DNA from: Anas platyrhynchos
Lineage: Eukaryota > Chordata > Aves > Anseriformes > Anatidae
Direction: 5' to 3'
Assembly (NCBI RefSeq): GCF_047663525.1
Contig: NC_092621.1
Location: forward strand, 9,335,001 to 9,399,000
Length of the DNA stretch: 64,000 bases
Shown: piece by piece, positions 1 to 10,915 of the stretch
Layout: each line of letters opens with the position of its first letter
Numbering within the stretch: position 1 is the stretch's first letter
Position numbers and translations under genes: made by a program
The notes under the pieces: model-generated
Database searches by the model: none
Told to the model about the DNA's origin: nothing
Seen by the model: the letters and a program-made list of their open reading frames with translations, nothing else

Positions 1-1
1 T

Positions 2-3000
2 GTGACTGAGATGGAACTTGGTTCCGAAGTGAGTGCAGAGGTCTCTGTGCAGAGAGACCAGGGATGCTTAATATGTCAAAAGATAAATAAGAAAGGGATT
101 AGACAAGCACCTGCTGGAGGAAGAAGAGCTGTATACCAACCACTTGATAAAATACAGGTGGACTTCACTGAATTGCCAAAAGCAGGATGATATAAATATC
201 TGTTGGTAATCGTGGATCAACTAACACATTGGGTAGAGGCTTATCCAGTGGTGTGAGCCATCACCACAGTCATAGCTAAAAATCTATTGGAGAATGTTAT
301 TCCTCACTTTAGTTTAATTGGAAGCATTGATTCTGATCAGGAGACACACTTTACCTCAAAGGTTTTGAAGGCTTTAGCTATGGCTCTGGCCATTAAATGG
401 GAATATCATATGCCACAGCATTCTCAAAGTTCTGGGTGGGTAGAGAATGAATCAGACAATTAAACACCAATTGGCCAAATTGATGATGAAGACTCAATTA
501 TCATGGGTAAAATGTTTACCGTTAGCACTGTTAAACATGAGGAGACTGGAGTATCACCTTGCGAAATGCTTTACGGTATGCCGTATTCCCAAGGAATGCC
601 CTTAGATCATTCTTTGACAGAAGACTATGAGACCCAGAAGTATGAGATAAGATAGTATATGTTATGTCCAAAACATCTTAAACTTCCCTGGTCCCGAAAA
701 CCCTGTTTAGATAGAGGTATTATTTTGTGGGTATAAATTACATTTAAATAATAGATGGGAGATAGACCCAGAGGATTGGTTATCCACCTTGAATCAAGCC
801 CACACCGACTTGTGAAAAAAAGTTGAGCACTGGGTGTGTAAGCCTGGACCATTTCCTAAGAAGCATAAGAGAGAGGGCAAGACTGGAGAAGGGACCAGTA
901 CTGCTGCTCAAGAAGGTTTACCAAGGGCTGCAACCCCTTAGGGTAATAACCGCCAGGTAACATGGCCTTTACCAGACCTCTCATAATTACATGCATAATT
1001 CTATTGGTCCAGGGGCATTCTCAGAACTGTACTGAATACACTGTTAACAACCGAAGAGGACGAATTCAGGAACAAATACTAGTATATCATACTATCTATG
1101 CCTGTAATGGGAAGAATTAAACCCATGCTACGTGAACCAAACAGAGTATGCTCAGTGTAATGAAAGTAATAAGATAACATGCTACGATCCCAAAGAGGTC
1201 CCCTATCAATGGTAAGAACTGATAATGAAAGTAGAAGGTTAATTGGGCAAAGTCGCATCACCACAGATCTTAGTAAGCCATTATCAGTCAAATTTTGGAT
1301 GTGTGCTGCTGCTAGTGACAATTATTATACCCCCTGTGGAACAATGAATTGGGTGAAGTATTATAGTGAACAAGAGAAATATACATGTCCAAAAAATAGA
1401 ACAAGGTTGGCAAAGTGTTACACTTGGGATAACCTAGAAGTAGACAAAAGTTATTATTATTGTAGGGGTGTGGATTGGCTGGGGCACATGGCAAAAGGAA
1501 CCTACTTTGTGCACCAGATTAAAGGCCTATCTTAAAAAAAAAAGAGAAATAAAGAGAGAATGAAGTTTTAAAAAAATGTAATTCAGTGAACCTTACTATT
1601 TATAATCTAGGTGAGTTAAAGCAGAGGAAAGACACCCAATATGGAACTGCAATTTGGGGGCAGGGAACAGATCCTGGGACTATCCCAGATATAAGGGTTA
1701 TCAAAAGAGCTGGGGAATCTGCCACAAAGTGATTATTGTTCCAGTCATTTTACCATGAAATCGAAACAGGAGCTAAGTATGAGATTCCAACCATTGCTAA
1801 AAACCTGTTTACAAATCTTGCAGAGAACATTGCAGAGGCATTTAATGTAACAAACTGTTTTGTCTGTGGAAGAACAAATCAAGGGGAACGCTGCCCTTGG
1901 GAGTCAATGGAAGCAAATATTTTGAACCCAGAAATTTGGAAGCCGGCAGAGGGTAATAGAAAGGCACAATGGATGTTACAAACAAGCATAATAGTGCAAA
2001 CCTGCTGGCAAAACCAGAATGGGAAACAATTGGTGGGTGATTTAGTCTGTGAGGGAGGATATGAAAGGAATGAGACAACATCAAATTGGACTTCCTGGGG
2101 AAGTCCTCAAGGAATGCTGGGAAACCTGAAAAATGGGACAAACGGTAGCCAAATACCTCTTCGGTGGCCAGCGCACAATGGGTATTATCGGATATGTGGA
2201 AAGACAGCATATACTAAATTGCCTAAAAATTGGGCAGGATCAAGTGTATCAGGAACAATTAGGCCCAGTTTCTTCTTATTACCCATTACCTGAGGAGAAA
2301 GACTGGGAGTACCTGTCTACACTAACAGAAGAATTGAGAAGGACATGACGAAGTTTGCAAATAGGGAATTTGGAAAAAATGAATGGCCCCCAGAAAGGAC
2401 AATAGCATATAATGACCCACCCACCTGCGCTGAGGAGGGATCTTGGGGCTATCATACCCCTATATATATGCTCAACAGAATTATCAGGCTACAAGCAGTT
2501 GTAGAAATAACAGTGAATAAGATGGGAGATACTCTACGTTTATTAGCTAAGGAAAATACGAAGCTGTGAACTGCAATATATCAGAACCGTTTAGCATTAG
2601 ACAATTTATTAGCAAAAGAAGGAGGGGTCTGTGGTAAATTTAACCTTACTAATTGTTGCATAGAAATAGATAATGAGGGAAAAGCAGTGTATGAGTTGGT
2701 AAGGCAGATGAAAAAGATTGCACATGTACCTATACAGACTTGGAATGGATTTAATATGGGTAAGATACGGCAGTCAAAACTTGGAGGCGAGTGGTGGAAA
2801 AGTCTGAGGATCATAACTGGAGGGTTGTTCTTAGGGCTACTAATAATCCCGTGCTTGATTCCCTGTATTACACTCCTTGTACAGAGAATAATCCAGGGAA
2901 TGCAATTGACCACAATCCCGGTGGAAAATCATCAAGAAAATAAGGTTCCTCTTATGGTTGTGAAGGTCCATAATCAGACCCCCAAACCAACAGAGATTCA

Positions 3001-3250
3001 ATTGGCCTTGGCCAAATTTGAAGCCAAAACACGAATTAATGACATTCAAAAGAAAATGAGGGATTGTGATACATGCAGTAATAATTTGTGTCAATTAAAT
3101 GATTGGTATAGAACAATGAAAAACACTGAGTAGACAGTTAATATAACCTAACGAGTAGTGAATTGTAAAACTTGTTGCTTAATGCTATATGATAATCGCA
3201 TTTTTAATGTAGTTTTGAGTTAATGAAATGTGGGAAAAAAGGCCTTACAT
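2..3250 (+). mobile_element. Broken class I (gammaretrovirus-like) endogenous retrovirus, 3' half
   Basis: A retroviral fossil on the plus strand, cut by the left edge of the window. The first ~600 bases read as integrase: the end of the zinc-binding region with a CLIC pair, then a core start resembling VDFTE and VIVDQLTHWVEAYP. From about 960 to 3133 comes an envelope gene, with a cysteine- and N-glycosylation-rich surface part (about 1180-2290) and a transmembrane part (about 2430-3130) with the CX7CC-type ectodomain and a hydrophobic span of the class I type. The element is broken in many places and is old. No complete 3' LTR was found before the host gene that begins near 3500, so the right boundary (somewhere in 3140-3290) is uncertain. 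The family call rests on envelope and integrase style only. Confidence 0.85.
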
Positions 3251-3448
3251 AAGTCAGTGCCAATCATATTTTGTTACTTTTGCGAGCGTTGTGGTTTGAG
3301 ATAAGGGAGCAGAGCCTGCACAGAAGAAAGGAAGTCAGAGCCTTGGGGGCTGTGACCCTGGCCCCGAGCAAGGAGCCATCCCGGCCCCCCAGCTCCCCAC
3401 AAATGCAGCTCGGGGGCACCGGCCTTCTGCAGCATGGGCTGGGGGCTG

Positions 3449-3559
3449 TGACCTCACAGAGACATCCCCAGCTGCTGGCAGTGACCTCAGGGCCGTGTCC
3501 CTATAAAGCTGCGGCCAGCACCCCACGCCTGCCAGTGCGGTCGTACCTGGCTGTGAGCG
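3449..3559 (+). promoter_or_regulatory. Promoter and 5' UTR of SPATA31-like gene: TATA box with two CRE-like sites
   Basis: A TATAAA box is at 3502-3507, giving an expected transcription start near 3532 and a short 5' UTR before the ATG at 3560. Two copies of TGACCTCA, one base from the palindromic CRE, lie at 3449-3456 and 3482-3489, 13 to 53 bases upstream of the TATA box. CRE-like sites close to a TATA box are a common arrangement in post-meiotic germ-cell promoters (CREM targets), which suits a SPATA31-type gene. That regulatory reading is inference. Confidence 0.5.
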
Positions 3560-5821
3560 ATGGTTGACGACAGCAGCGTTTTCCTTGTCCCCGGCCTCCT
3601 GCTCCTGGTGGCCGGGGTCTCCCTGCTCGCCACGGGCCGGTGCCGACAGGTACAGGGGGCTTGAGGGTGGGGGGCCACGAGGCTGGCATGCCGGTGGGGG
3701 GCCGGGAGCTGTCTGCAGCGGCCCCACGGGTCCCTGCCCAGGTTGCTCACTGTGCTGTGCTCCTGTGCCCACAGGGTGACGGCCTGCGCCGGCGAAAGTG
3801 GAGATGGCGGCGGCGAGCAAGAGCACCACAGCCTGGTGAGTCCCCTTTGGAGGAGCGAGCACCCATCCCGCCGGGCCCCAGGTGGCCCCGCTGCCTCCGT
3901 GCCAGCGCAGCTCACACTCCCTCCCTGTTTTGCAGGCACCAAGCGGCTGTGGGGGGCGCGGCGCTGCAGCCCTGGCAGTGTGGAGTGCCTCGAGCTGCTG
4001 GAGCCGGACAGCCTGTCCTGCTGGGGCTACGGCATCCCCAGGAGCAAGAGCTGCCCTGCGATCTGGACCAACGCCTCTCTGGAGCACCACGGAGGAGCCC
4101 CCGCAGAGCCCGCGGCCCCGTGCCACCCAGCGCCCAGGCAGGAGGCACATCCCACTGACAGCCCTGCAGAAGACCAACCTCTGGCCTCTGCCCTGAGCGG
4201 AACCAGCAGTGCAGAGGAGGCCGACAGGCACCCTCGCAAGAGGCAGTGCCTGCAGAGTCTGACAGCCCCCGGAGCCCCCAGGCTTGGGAAGCAGGGCAGC
4301 AAAGTTCAAGAGCCACCGGCTGAGGTCTCCTCCTCCATCCAGCCACCAGAAATGGGGGTGATCGTGCGTGAGAGTCTCCTTCACCCAGATGAGGTGCGAC
4401 AGCACTGGGTGGAGTTGTCCCAGCGACCTCCCGGCTTCTCTGAGGACCTCCCAGCACCTCCGAGCCCAACGACCACCGTGCTACGGAAAGACCAGGCCTG
4501 CCAAACCGACTTTGTCGTCATCCTGAGACCACTGGCGGCTGAGGACGGCCATGGGAACCAGCCCCAAACTGCAGCGCCTGTCGACATCTCAGAGCTGCAG
4601 CCGAGGCCTGAGCAGTGCAGCAAGGCCTGCATGGAGACAGCAAGCGAAGAAAAACGGGAAAGCTCCTCTGGGCCAGTGCCGCAGTCACCTGAAGGGGAGC
4701 AGGAAGCACAGCCCCAGAGCACCAGTTCTGGCTCCCTGCCACCGCAGCGTCCCTCTGTTCCCTTCCTCAGACCCAAGCCTCTCCTCCATGCGGACCAGGT
4801 CAAGAGGAAGAGCAAGAAGCACGGGGCCTCCGTTGTCTGCCCGGCAGCACCACGCTCCCGCCCGGAGCCTGTCCATTTCCACGGGCCCGAGGCCACGTTC
4901 GTGCACAAGGAGCTGCAGCACCGCGGGGACCAGCTCGGCGCGGAGCACCCATCGCAGCAAGCAGTGCCCTGGCAGGAGGGTGGCTGGGCAGCCCCAAGGG
5001 CTCACACGCACTGCACCAGGAACTCTGGCCACAGGATGGACACGGCTCCCTTGGGAGAAATTGTGAGGACGCCCTTTGGGCTGCCGTATGGCTGGGCGGG
5101 ACCAGAGCCCACCGTACTCTACCCACCCCTCAGGCCCGTGCTCCTAGCTCCAAGCCCGAGGGCTGAGCACCACCACAAGCACCGCAGACACTTGATGGGA
5201 CCGGCAGCAGGAGCCCCGCACGGCCACTGGGGCAGCAGCACCGCGCAGCAGTGTTCCGACAGCAGCTTCCACCTGCGGGCTGCGGCTGTCCCTCAGAAAG
5301 GAACCACCAGCGCAGAGGTGACCACGGCGTCTGAAACCGCTGGGGCTGAGGCAGGCAGCTGGAGACCGAAGTGGTGGCCTTGGAGGAAGAAGAGCCCTGG
5401 CAAGGTCGAGAGCTCCCCACATTATGGGGCCCAGAGCAGCGACAGCCAAGAGCAGTGGACGACGGGCAGCAACCTCCCACGGAGAAATGCCCGGGCCAGG
5501 CCAGCTCCCGGCTCAGCCTCCACAAGAGCCCAGGAGCCCTACAACTACTCGAGCTCCTCTTCAGAGCCCTGCAGTGCCCCTACCACCAGATACCCGTGCT
5601 CATGCCACTTGCACCACACCTGTGGCACCCAGGGCACTGCAGCGCAACCGAGCGGCAACAGCACCCGCTCCTTCTGGGACAGGATTTGCCATCAGCAGCA
5701 GAAGGCGTCTGCATCACCACAGAGCTCTACATCCGAGCACTACTGCCATGCAGGCCACAGCAGGGGCAGGGCCAGCGCCCATGGAGCTTGTGATTCTCAC
5801 AAGTTCCAATACTGGAAATAA
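3560..5821 (+). CDS. SPATA31/FAM205-like protein, three exons, apparently intact
   Basis: Exons are 3560-3649, 3775-3835 and 3936-5821, with GT-AG junctions and phases 0 and 1, giving about 679 residues. Exon 1 encodes an N-terminal membrane segment (about residues 8-25, leucine/valine-rich) after a short acidic start. Exon 2 is strongly basic (KWRWRRRARA). Exon 3 is long, low-complexity and rich in Ser, Pro, Gln and His, with short motifs HPDEVRQHW and KDQACQTD. A short 5' membrane exon, a basic cluster and one huge last exon are the plan of the SPATA31/FAM205 family, which in mammals is mostly testis-expressed. Human FAM205A (SPATA31F1) neighbours CCL21 in the same relative orientation, which supports the call. 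Sequence similarity is loose, so the family name is tentative. Two damaged paralogues lie at 7280-8520 and 21735-22690. Exact function is unknown. Confidence 0.6.
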
Positions 5822-5822
5822 A
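5817..5822 (+). terminator. Poly(A) signal overlapping the SPATA31-like stop codon
   Basis: AATAAA overlaps the TAA stop at 5819-5821, so the 3' UTR would be only some 15-25 bases if this signal is used. The same arrangement is preserved in the duplicate near 22275. Another AATAAA lies at about 5965 and could give a longer 3' UTR. Confidence 0.5.
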
Positions 5823-5989
5823 TCCAATTCTTTGTACTCAGGTGTGTTTTCTGGGAGCCTTCCCGCATCGTGTGTGTTGGGGATGAAGGGGGAGGGTGGG
5901 CTGAGGGAGACCAGGCAAGGTGTGCTGTCCCACCAGAGGACAACTGGCTTGGATGGGGAAGGGAATAAAACAGGGCTCAGCAGAGAAGA

Positions 5990-6670
5990 GCCTCGGGGAA
6001 CAGTGCTGAAGCTGGGGGGGGAGGCAGATGTCTCAGCTGAAGGGCATCTGCACCTCTGCACACAGCAGGGGCAACAACCAGGAGGAGCTGGTGGGTTTTT
6101 GTTACAGACCGCCTGAACAGGAGGAAGAGATGGATGAGGCATTTTGTGAGCAGCTCACAGAAGTTACACAGTGGCCAGCACTCCTTCTCATGGGAGGCTC
6201 CAGCTTCCCTGATGCACGCTGGAAATCTAACACTGTGCAGAGGAAGCAGTCCCGGAGGTTTCTAGAGTGTGTGGCAGACAGCTTCCCAACACAGCTGGTT
6301 CAAGAGCCTACGTGGGGAGGTGCCCCCAGACCTGCTCTTCACTGACAGGGGAGGACTGGTGGGAGATGTGAAAGTTGGGGAAATTTGGGCAGAATGACCA
6401 TGAAATTGTGGAGTTTTCTCTCCTTGGTGATGTCAGGAGGGTAACTAGCAAAACTGCTCTCTTGAACTTCCATAGGGTGGCCTTTGACCTGTTCAGGCCT
6501 TTTTGGCAGGGGTCCCTTGGGAGTCCCTCCTGAAGGGCAAAGGGGTCCAGGGAGCCTGGACGCTCCTCAAGACAGAAATCGGAAAGGCGCAGCAGCAGGC
6601 AGCCATTGCTGTTCTCTGAGCAGCCAATTCGGAAAGCAGTGGCAGGATGCATGTCGGGGGTGCTTGCTGC
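5990..6670 (+). mobile_element. CR1 LINE remnant, endonuclease region
   Basis: Translated fragments match the CR1 ORF2 endonuclease: CYRPPEQEEEMDEAF, a decayed LLMGGSSFPDARW (intact CR1 has LMGDFN..D..W), and RRFLECVADSF..QLVQEPT. There is an internal deletion between the NNQEEL and CYRPPEQ segments, which in intact CR1 are about 100 residues apart. Several stops and frameshifts follow 6345. The left part, up to about 6165 and including this deletion, is shared with the duplicate at 22490-22612, so the insertion predates that duplication. Confidence 0.75.
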
Positions 6671-6711
6671 TGCCAGCACAGGGCAGTTCTCTGAGCCTCC
6701 ATATCATGATT

Positions 6712-7066
6712 TCTACGCACATAATGTGAGAAAAAGCTCAATAATTTTCTTAGACAGGATCTTCTGTGAAGCTATTTTAGTCACATTTGCAATGGCGGGT
6801 GTCTGGCAGGTAGAAGTGCACAGTAAAAGTTTATCATAAGTTTATCATAAAAGTTTATCATACTCCCTATTACCTGACACTTGATTTCTCCCATTTCCTC
6901 ATTGACTGAATATTACAGGTTCACAAACTTGTTGATTCCTTTCTATACCACATATGTACACTTTTATTTGACCAACTGTTAGTTTGTCCTTTTCATTTTT
7001 TTTTTTTCTTTATTCTCTCATGACTAAAGGGCTGGTGGTTTTTGTTTTTACTGATTTCATACTACT
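6712..7066 (+). repeat. Unidentified interspersed repeat, copy R1
   Basis: An AT-rich, non-coding stretch that recurs inverted at 8640-8895 and again in direct orientation at 21795-22008. Shared landmarks are GACAGGATCTTCTGTGAAGC (R1 and R2), TTTCCTCATTG followed by ACTACAGGTTCACAA, TATACCACATA and CTCTCATGACTA. It has no clear reading frame. It could be an old solo LTR or a piece of a larger duplicated unit; no family is recognised. Confidence 0.65.
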
Positions 7067-7279
7067 TATCCTGTTTTCCTTAGCTATCCCTCTTATTTTG
7101 GTACACCAGGACCTTCCCCTTCTCTACTTAACATACTCCCCACTGCTGTGCTGCACGCTCCCGTTTGAATATGCAAGGTTAGTGGAATTTTCCATTGCAA
7201 AAGTACCTTCTATTGCAAAAAAACAACCTTATTTCTCACAGGCTGTCATCCTCTTTGTCATCTCTCAGGACCCGTGGAT

Positions 7280-8520
7280 CATTAGCTCAAAGCCCACCAC
7301 ATGTCTGCCAGTACCTGGCTTTGAGCAATACTTGATGGCAGCTTCCAGGAACCAGCCAGCAACACAGGGCAGCACTGTGCGTGCCAGCATTTTCCACCCA
7401 GATGGAGGGCTGCCTCAGAGGAATGGGGAATTCCTGAGGCCTCCTCTATTGCCCATGAACCAACCGGTCCTTCTCAGCCCTGAGAACATGGTCTGCAAGC
7501 ACATTCTTCAGAAGGAGAAGTGGCTGCCACACAGAGAAGAGGAACTCCTGTGGGCTCTTGGGTTGTCCATGGCCCCTCCAACATTTCCCAGCTTGGCCCA
7601 CAGGACAAAAGGACCAGTTTCTACAGACGAAGGAAAGTGACGATGGATCTCCAACTGGCTGGCACACAGACTCTGGAAAGAGAAACACAGGGAAACCAGA
7701 CATGCTTACCATGAACAGGAAACACCTGCAGGCTCTGCTGCCCCCCAGCCATTTCAGGACTGATGTTCAGGGCCCCAAGCAGGCAGAGGTGCTGAAGAAT
7801 CACCAGCTGGGGTACGCCCCAACAGTGCGCCGTCAGCAATGGGGATGATCGTCCCTCACCCAGAAGAGGCGTGACGTTGGTGGTAGAAGCAATGCAAGGA
7901 GCGATCTCCACAGGAGTTGTCCCAGTGGACTCTTGGATTGTCCACGGCCCTCCCAGTGCTTCCCAGCCTGGCCAACAAGATACTGCATAAGACCAGGCCT
8001 GCCAAACTGACTATGTTATCATCCTGGATCCATGCATGGCTGATGTCAAAGATGGGAAACAGCCTCACACTGCAGTGCCCCTTGGGATCAAGAAGCTGCA
8101 GTTGAAGGAAGAGGACTGCAGCAAGCTAAGCATGCACATAGCAAGAAAGTGCCTGGAGGTAAAGCTGCACCAATTCCCTTGGCCAGTGCAGCGGTCCATT
8201 GTAAAGCTGCATCAAGCACTGTCCCAAGAAATTCTGTGCTGGGGCTAGACCACGAAGTCCCAGTGTCAGCTTCACCAAGCCCAAGCCCCTCCTCCATCCA
8301 GATCAGGTCAAGCAGAAGAAGCTTGGGGCATCCATCGCCTGCCCAGAGGCCTCCATGACAACACGCTCCTGCCCAGCTCCTGTCTACTTCTACAGACCAG
8401 AGGCCACGTTCCTGTTCAAGGAGCAGCATGTGGCCCCTGAGCTGCACATTCACTCCAAGAGGCTGCAGCCCCCAGCCTGGCACGATGGGGGAGAGAATTG
8501 GGAGGAAAGAAAAGTAAAAG
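7280..8520 (+). pseudogene. Decayed SPATA31-like paralogue
   Basis: The sequence resembles the intact gene at 3560-5821 but is broken by stops and frameshifts. The start matches its 5' UTR (CTGCCAGT..TACCTGGCT.TGAGC near 7305-7330). Around 7850-8000 it carries the counterpart of the HPDEV..ELSQ region, and near 7985-8080 that of KDQACQTDFVVILRP..AAEDG..QP, with the phrase CCTGCCAAACTGACT. Around 8270-8460 it matches the KPLLHADQVK and FHGPEATFVHKE region. A PP.LPSLA-type module appears twice (near 7560-7600 and 7930-7980), suggesting an internal duplication. The membrane exon has no intact counterpart. It is flanked by inverted copies of repeat R (6712-7066 and 8640-8895). Confidence 0.7.
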
Positions 8521-8588
8521 CTCAGGGGTTGTGAAGGAAGAGAAATAACATTAATAATGATGCTGATAATAATAACAAGTTCTCAAAA

Positions 8589-8589
8589 C

Positions 8590-8625
<36 letters not shown>

Positions 8626-8636
8626 AAAAAAAAAAA
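8589..8636 (+). repeat. (CA)n microsatellite followed by poly(A)
   Basis: About 17 CA dinucleotides run directly into 14 A residues. The tract lies just left of the inverted repeat copy R2. Confidence 0.9.
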
Positions 8637-8639
8637 GGA

Positions 8640-8895
8640 GAAATTAAAGGGTTGATAAAAAAAAAAATAAATGCACATACATGGTATAGAGGAGCGTCGA
8701 GTAGCTTGTGAACCTGTAGTACTCAGCCAATGAGGAAACAGGGGAGGTGATCAGGCATTGGGTAATAGGGAATAAAAGGTTATGATTTGTTTACTAAAAT
8801 AAATTCCTAATTGGCAGGATGCCTCCATTGCAATCGCAAATATAATTGCTTCACAGAAGATCCTGTCTGAAAAAAAATATTGAGATTTTTCTCAC
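8640..8895 (-). repeat. Unidentified interspersed repeat, copy R2 (inverted)
   Basis: The reverse complement matches 6712-6970: GTGAGAAAAA, CAGACAGGATCTTCTGTGAAG, a TTGCAATGG segment, CTATTACC, TTTCCTCATTGGCTGA, TACTACAGGTTCACAA and TATACCATGTATGT occur in the same order. R1 and R2 therefore form a large imperfect inverted repeat around the decayed SPATA31-like copy. A short direct repeat (AAAAGTAAAAGCTCA, near 8508 and 8990) lies on either side of R2. Confidence 0.65.
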
Positions 8896-8899
8896 AAGA

Positions 8900-10754
8900 G
8901 GAGGGTGGCAGGGCAGCCCCAGGGACCAGCACCCTGCCCATCTTGCCCCGCACACCTAGAAAGACATCAAGCACCACAAAAAGGTAGAAAAGTAAAAGCT
9001 CATGGGTTGAGCAGGAAGAAGTAATGATGCTGAGGTGTCCCGGTGCTGCCCCTGCAGCTCTTCCCTGCTGCTCCCACGCTGCAAGCAGCCGCCTCGCCTG
9101 ATCCCCAGCCCCAAAGGGAATTTCCAGCCCCTCGCTGCTCCCAGCCCATCAGACACCACCTGCAGCCACCCGCTGAACCAAAGGGCTCAGACGCTTGCTG
9201 GCAGGCTGGAGCATCTCAAGCAGAACCCCAGCTCCAAACACTGCTCACCCTATGCTTACCCCCAGCCTCCTTTGGAGACCAGTTTGGGGGCCAGGCCAAA
9301 TGTCCCATCCCATCTCCCGAGGTCTTTGGTGTGCCTGGGTTACCCACGGCTCTGTGTGTGCCTGCAGGGAGGTTGCTCTGCCTCATGCAGGTCATTGTGG
9401 TGGAGCAGAGCATCCCTCCTGCATTGCTCCTGGCTGCCAGAACCACTCTCGGTCCACCCCTCATGCCTTCAAGCATTGCCCTCACTACAGAGTCAGCTAC
9501 AGTGGGCCTCCAGCGCTCTGCCCCGTACCGCTGCTAACGACCGGCCGAGTTTGGAGATGGAGCTCATAACTTCTTCCTATTGTTTAATTGTATCCGGGCT
9601 GGGTGAGGCCTGTGCATTGTGGAGCGGGGCTCCCTGAGCCCCCCCTGACCATTTCCTCCCCGTCCAGCAGCTGTTTCCTCTCCATACAGCTGCTGGGAAG
9701 TGCTCGGCCACTCCTCAGCCCCCTCGGCTGCAGGCTCCGCGGAGCTGCCCCTCCACCAGCCTGTGCCTGGCGCCAGTGCCTGGCAGCTCCTCACCCCGCG
9801 GGGCTTCACCTCCTGTCTCCTGGCTCTCTCTCCATCCCCAGGCACTTGTATTTTCCACCTCTGCCAGGGCGTTGGGTTGCTTCTGCCCTGTTCGGGGCTG
9901 AAATGGGGGCAGAGCGTTTTCCACTCCTGGCTGAAGCACATCCAGTTCCCAGCTCACACGCTGCTCTAACACACTCTGCAAACCCTCCTGAGCCTTCCCA
10001 ATGTTGTGCTTCATTTCCCTTTGGCTGTCTTCAGTTTCTCTGTCTCCGTCTCTCCCCTCCTGCCGAGCTTGCCACGGGTGCCAGCTCCTGTCTGCTGCGG
10101 GCACTGGATCTGGCCCCTCCGGGCGAGATTTTTGGGGTCGGGCGGGTGCCAGGGGCGCGGGGCAGAGCGGGGCTGCCTGGCGGATGCTTGGGTGTCTGCA
10201 GCACGGCTCTGCCTGTTTTCAAGCACCGAGTCCCACGTCCCTGGGCACGGAGCCGTGAAATGGAGAAGGAGCGGTTTCCTTTCCGACAACACTCAGCCGC
10301 CTCATTTCCCAGCAGCTTCCTAAATCTCACTGAATTCACACGCTAGGCGGGCCGGGCTGGGGCTGTGCCTTTGAGCCGGCACATAGGGACCCACACTACC
10401 AGGAGATGCATCCACAGGCAACTTGCTGCTGCCCACAGCCCACTGCCTCCTCCCCAATGAGGGGGCGAAAGCCAAGGCTCACTGCTCTGCTTTCTGCAGA
10501 AGTTGGGACTTTTTTCTCCCCCTAGATTACTCATTGCCCTTGATAACTGCTTCTGAGGGTCCTTATCAGCAACTGGTGAAGAGTCCTGGGGCTGCAGGAG
10601 CAGCAGCCCAAGACGAGGGCAGTGGGGTGCTGCAGCCAGGGCTGGGGAGATGAAGGGGACTTCTCGCTGGTGGGGGCTGCCTGGGGAGAGCTGGGGAGAT
10701 GCCAGGACTCAACTTTTCTCAGAGAGACCCTGGGACAGGGCATGATGCAGCAGC
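8900..10754. other. Intergenic DNA, no gene recognised
   Basis: Moderately GC-rich sequence with several open frames of 100-250 codons. None has a recognisable family, splice structure or conserved motif, and overlapping frames on both strands are open to similar lengths, as expected of GC-rich non-coding DNA. No RNA gene or complete mobile element is visible. Confidence 0.5.
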
Positions 10755-10915
10755 ACAGGATGCACACAGGGAAATTCCGATTAAATAGTGGGGAAAATGC
10801 TTTCAACATGAGAACATTTCGAGCGTTGGAACAGGTTGCCCATAGTGGTTGTGAAATCTCCATCCCTGGCCGTGAAACCTTCATCTTTGGTCTCTTCCAG
10901 TCCATGGCCTGAAGC
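10755..10915 (+). mobile_element. Old CR1 LINE 3'-region fragment
   Basis: The phrase CGTTGGAACAGGTTGCCC followed by GTGGTTGTGAAATCTCCATCCCTGG is the degenerate form of the conserved CR1 3' region (ORF2 C-terminal tail before the 3' UTR). It is diverged, with no coding capacity, and does not reach the CR1 terminal repeat. Confidence 0.6.

Noticed and set aside
9035-9637. 200-codon frame considered as a second chemokine (CCL19)
   Set aside because: No signal peptide followed by CC, no SY..Q..GC..AVVF pattern on either strand.
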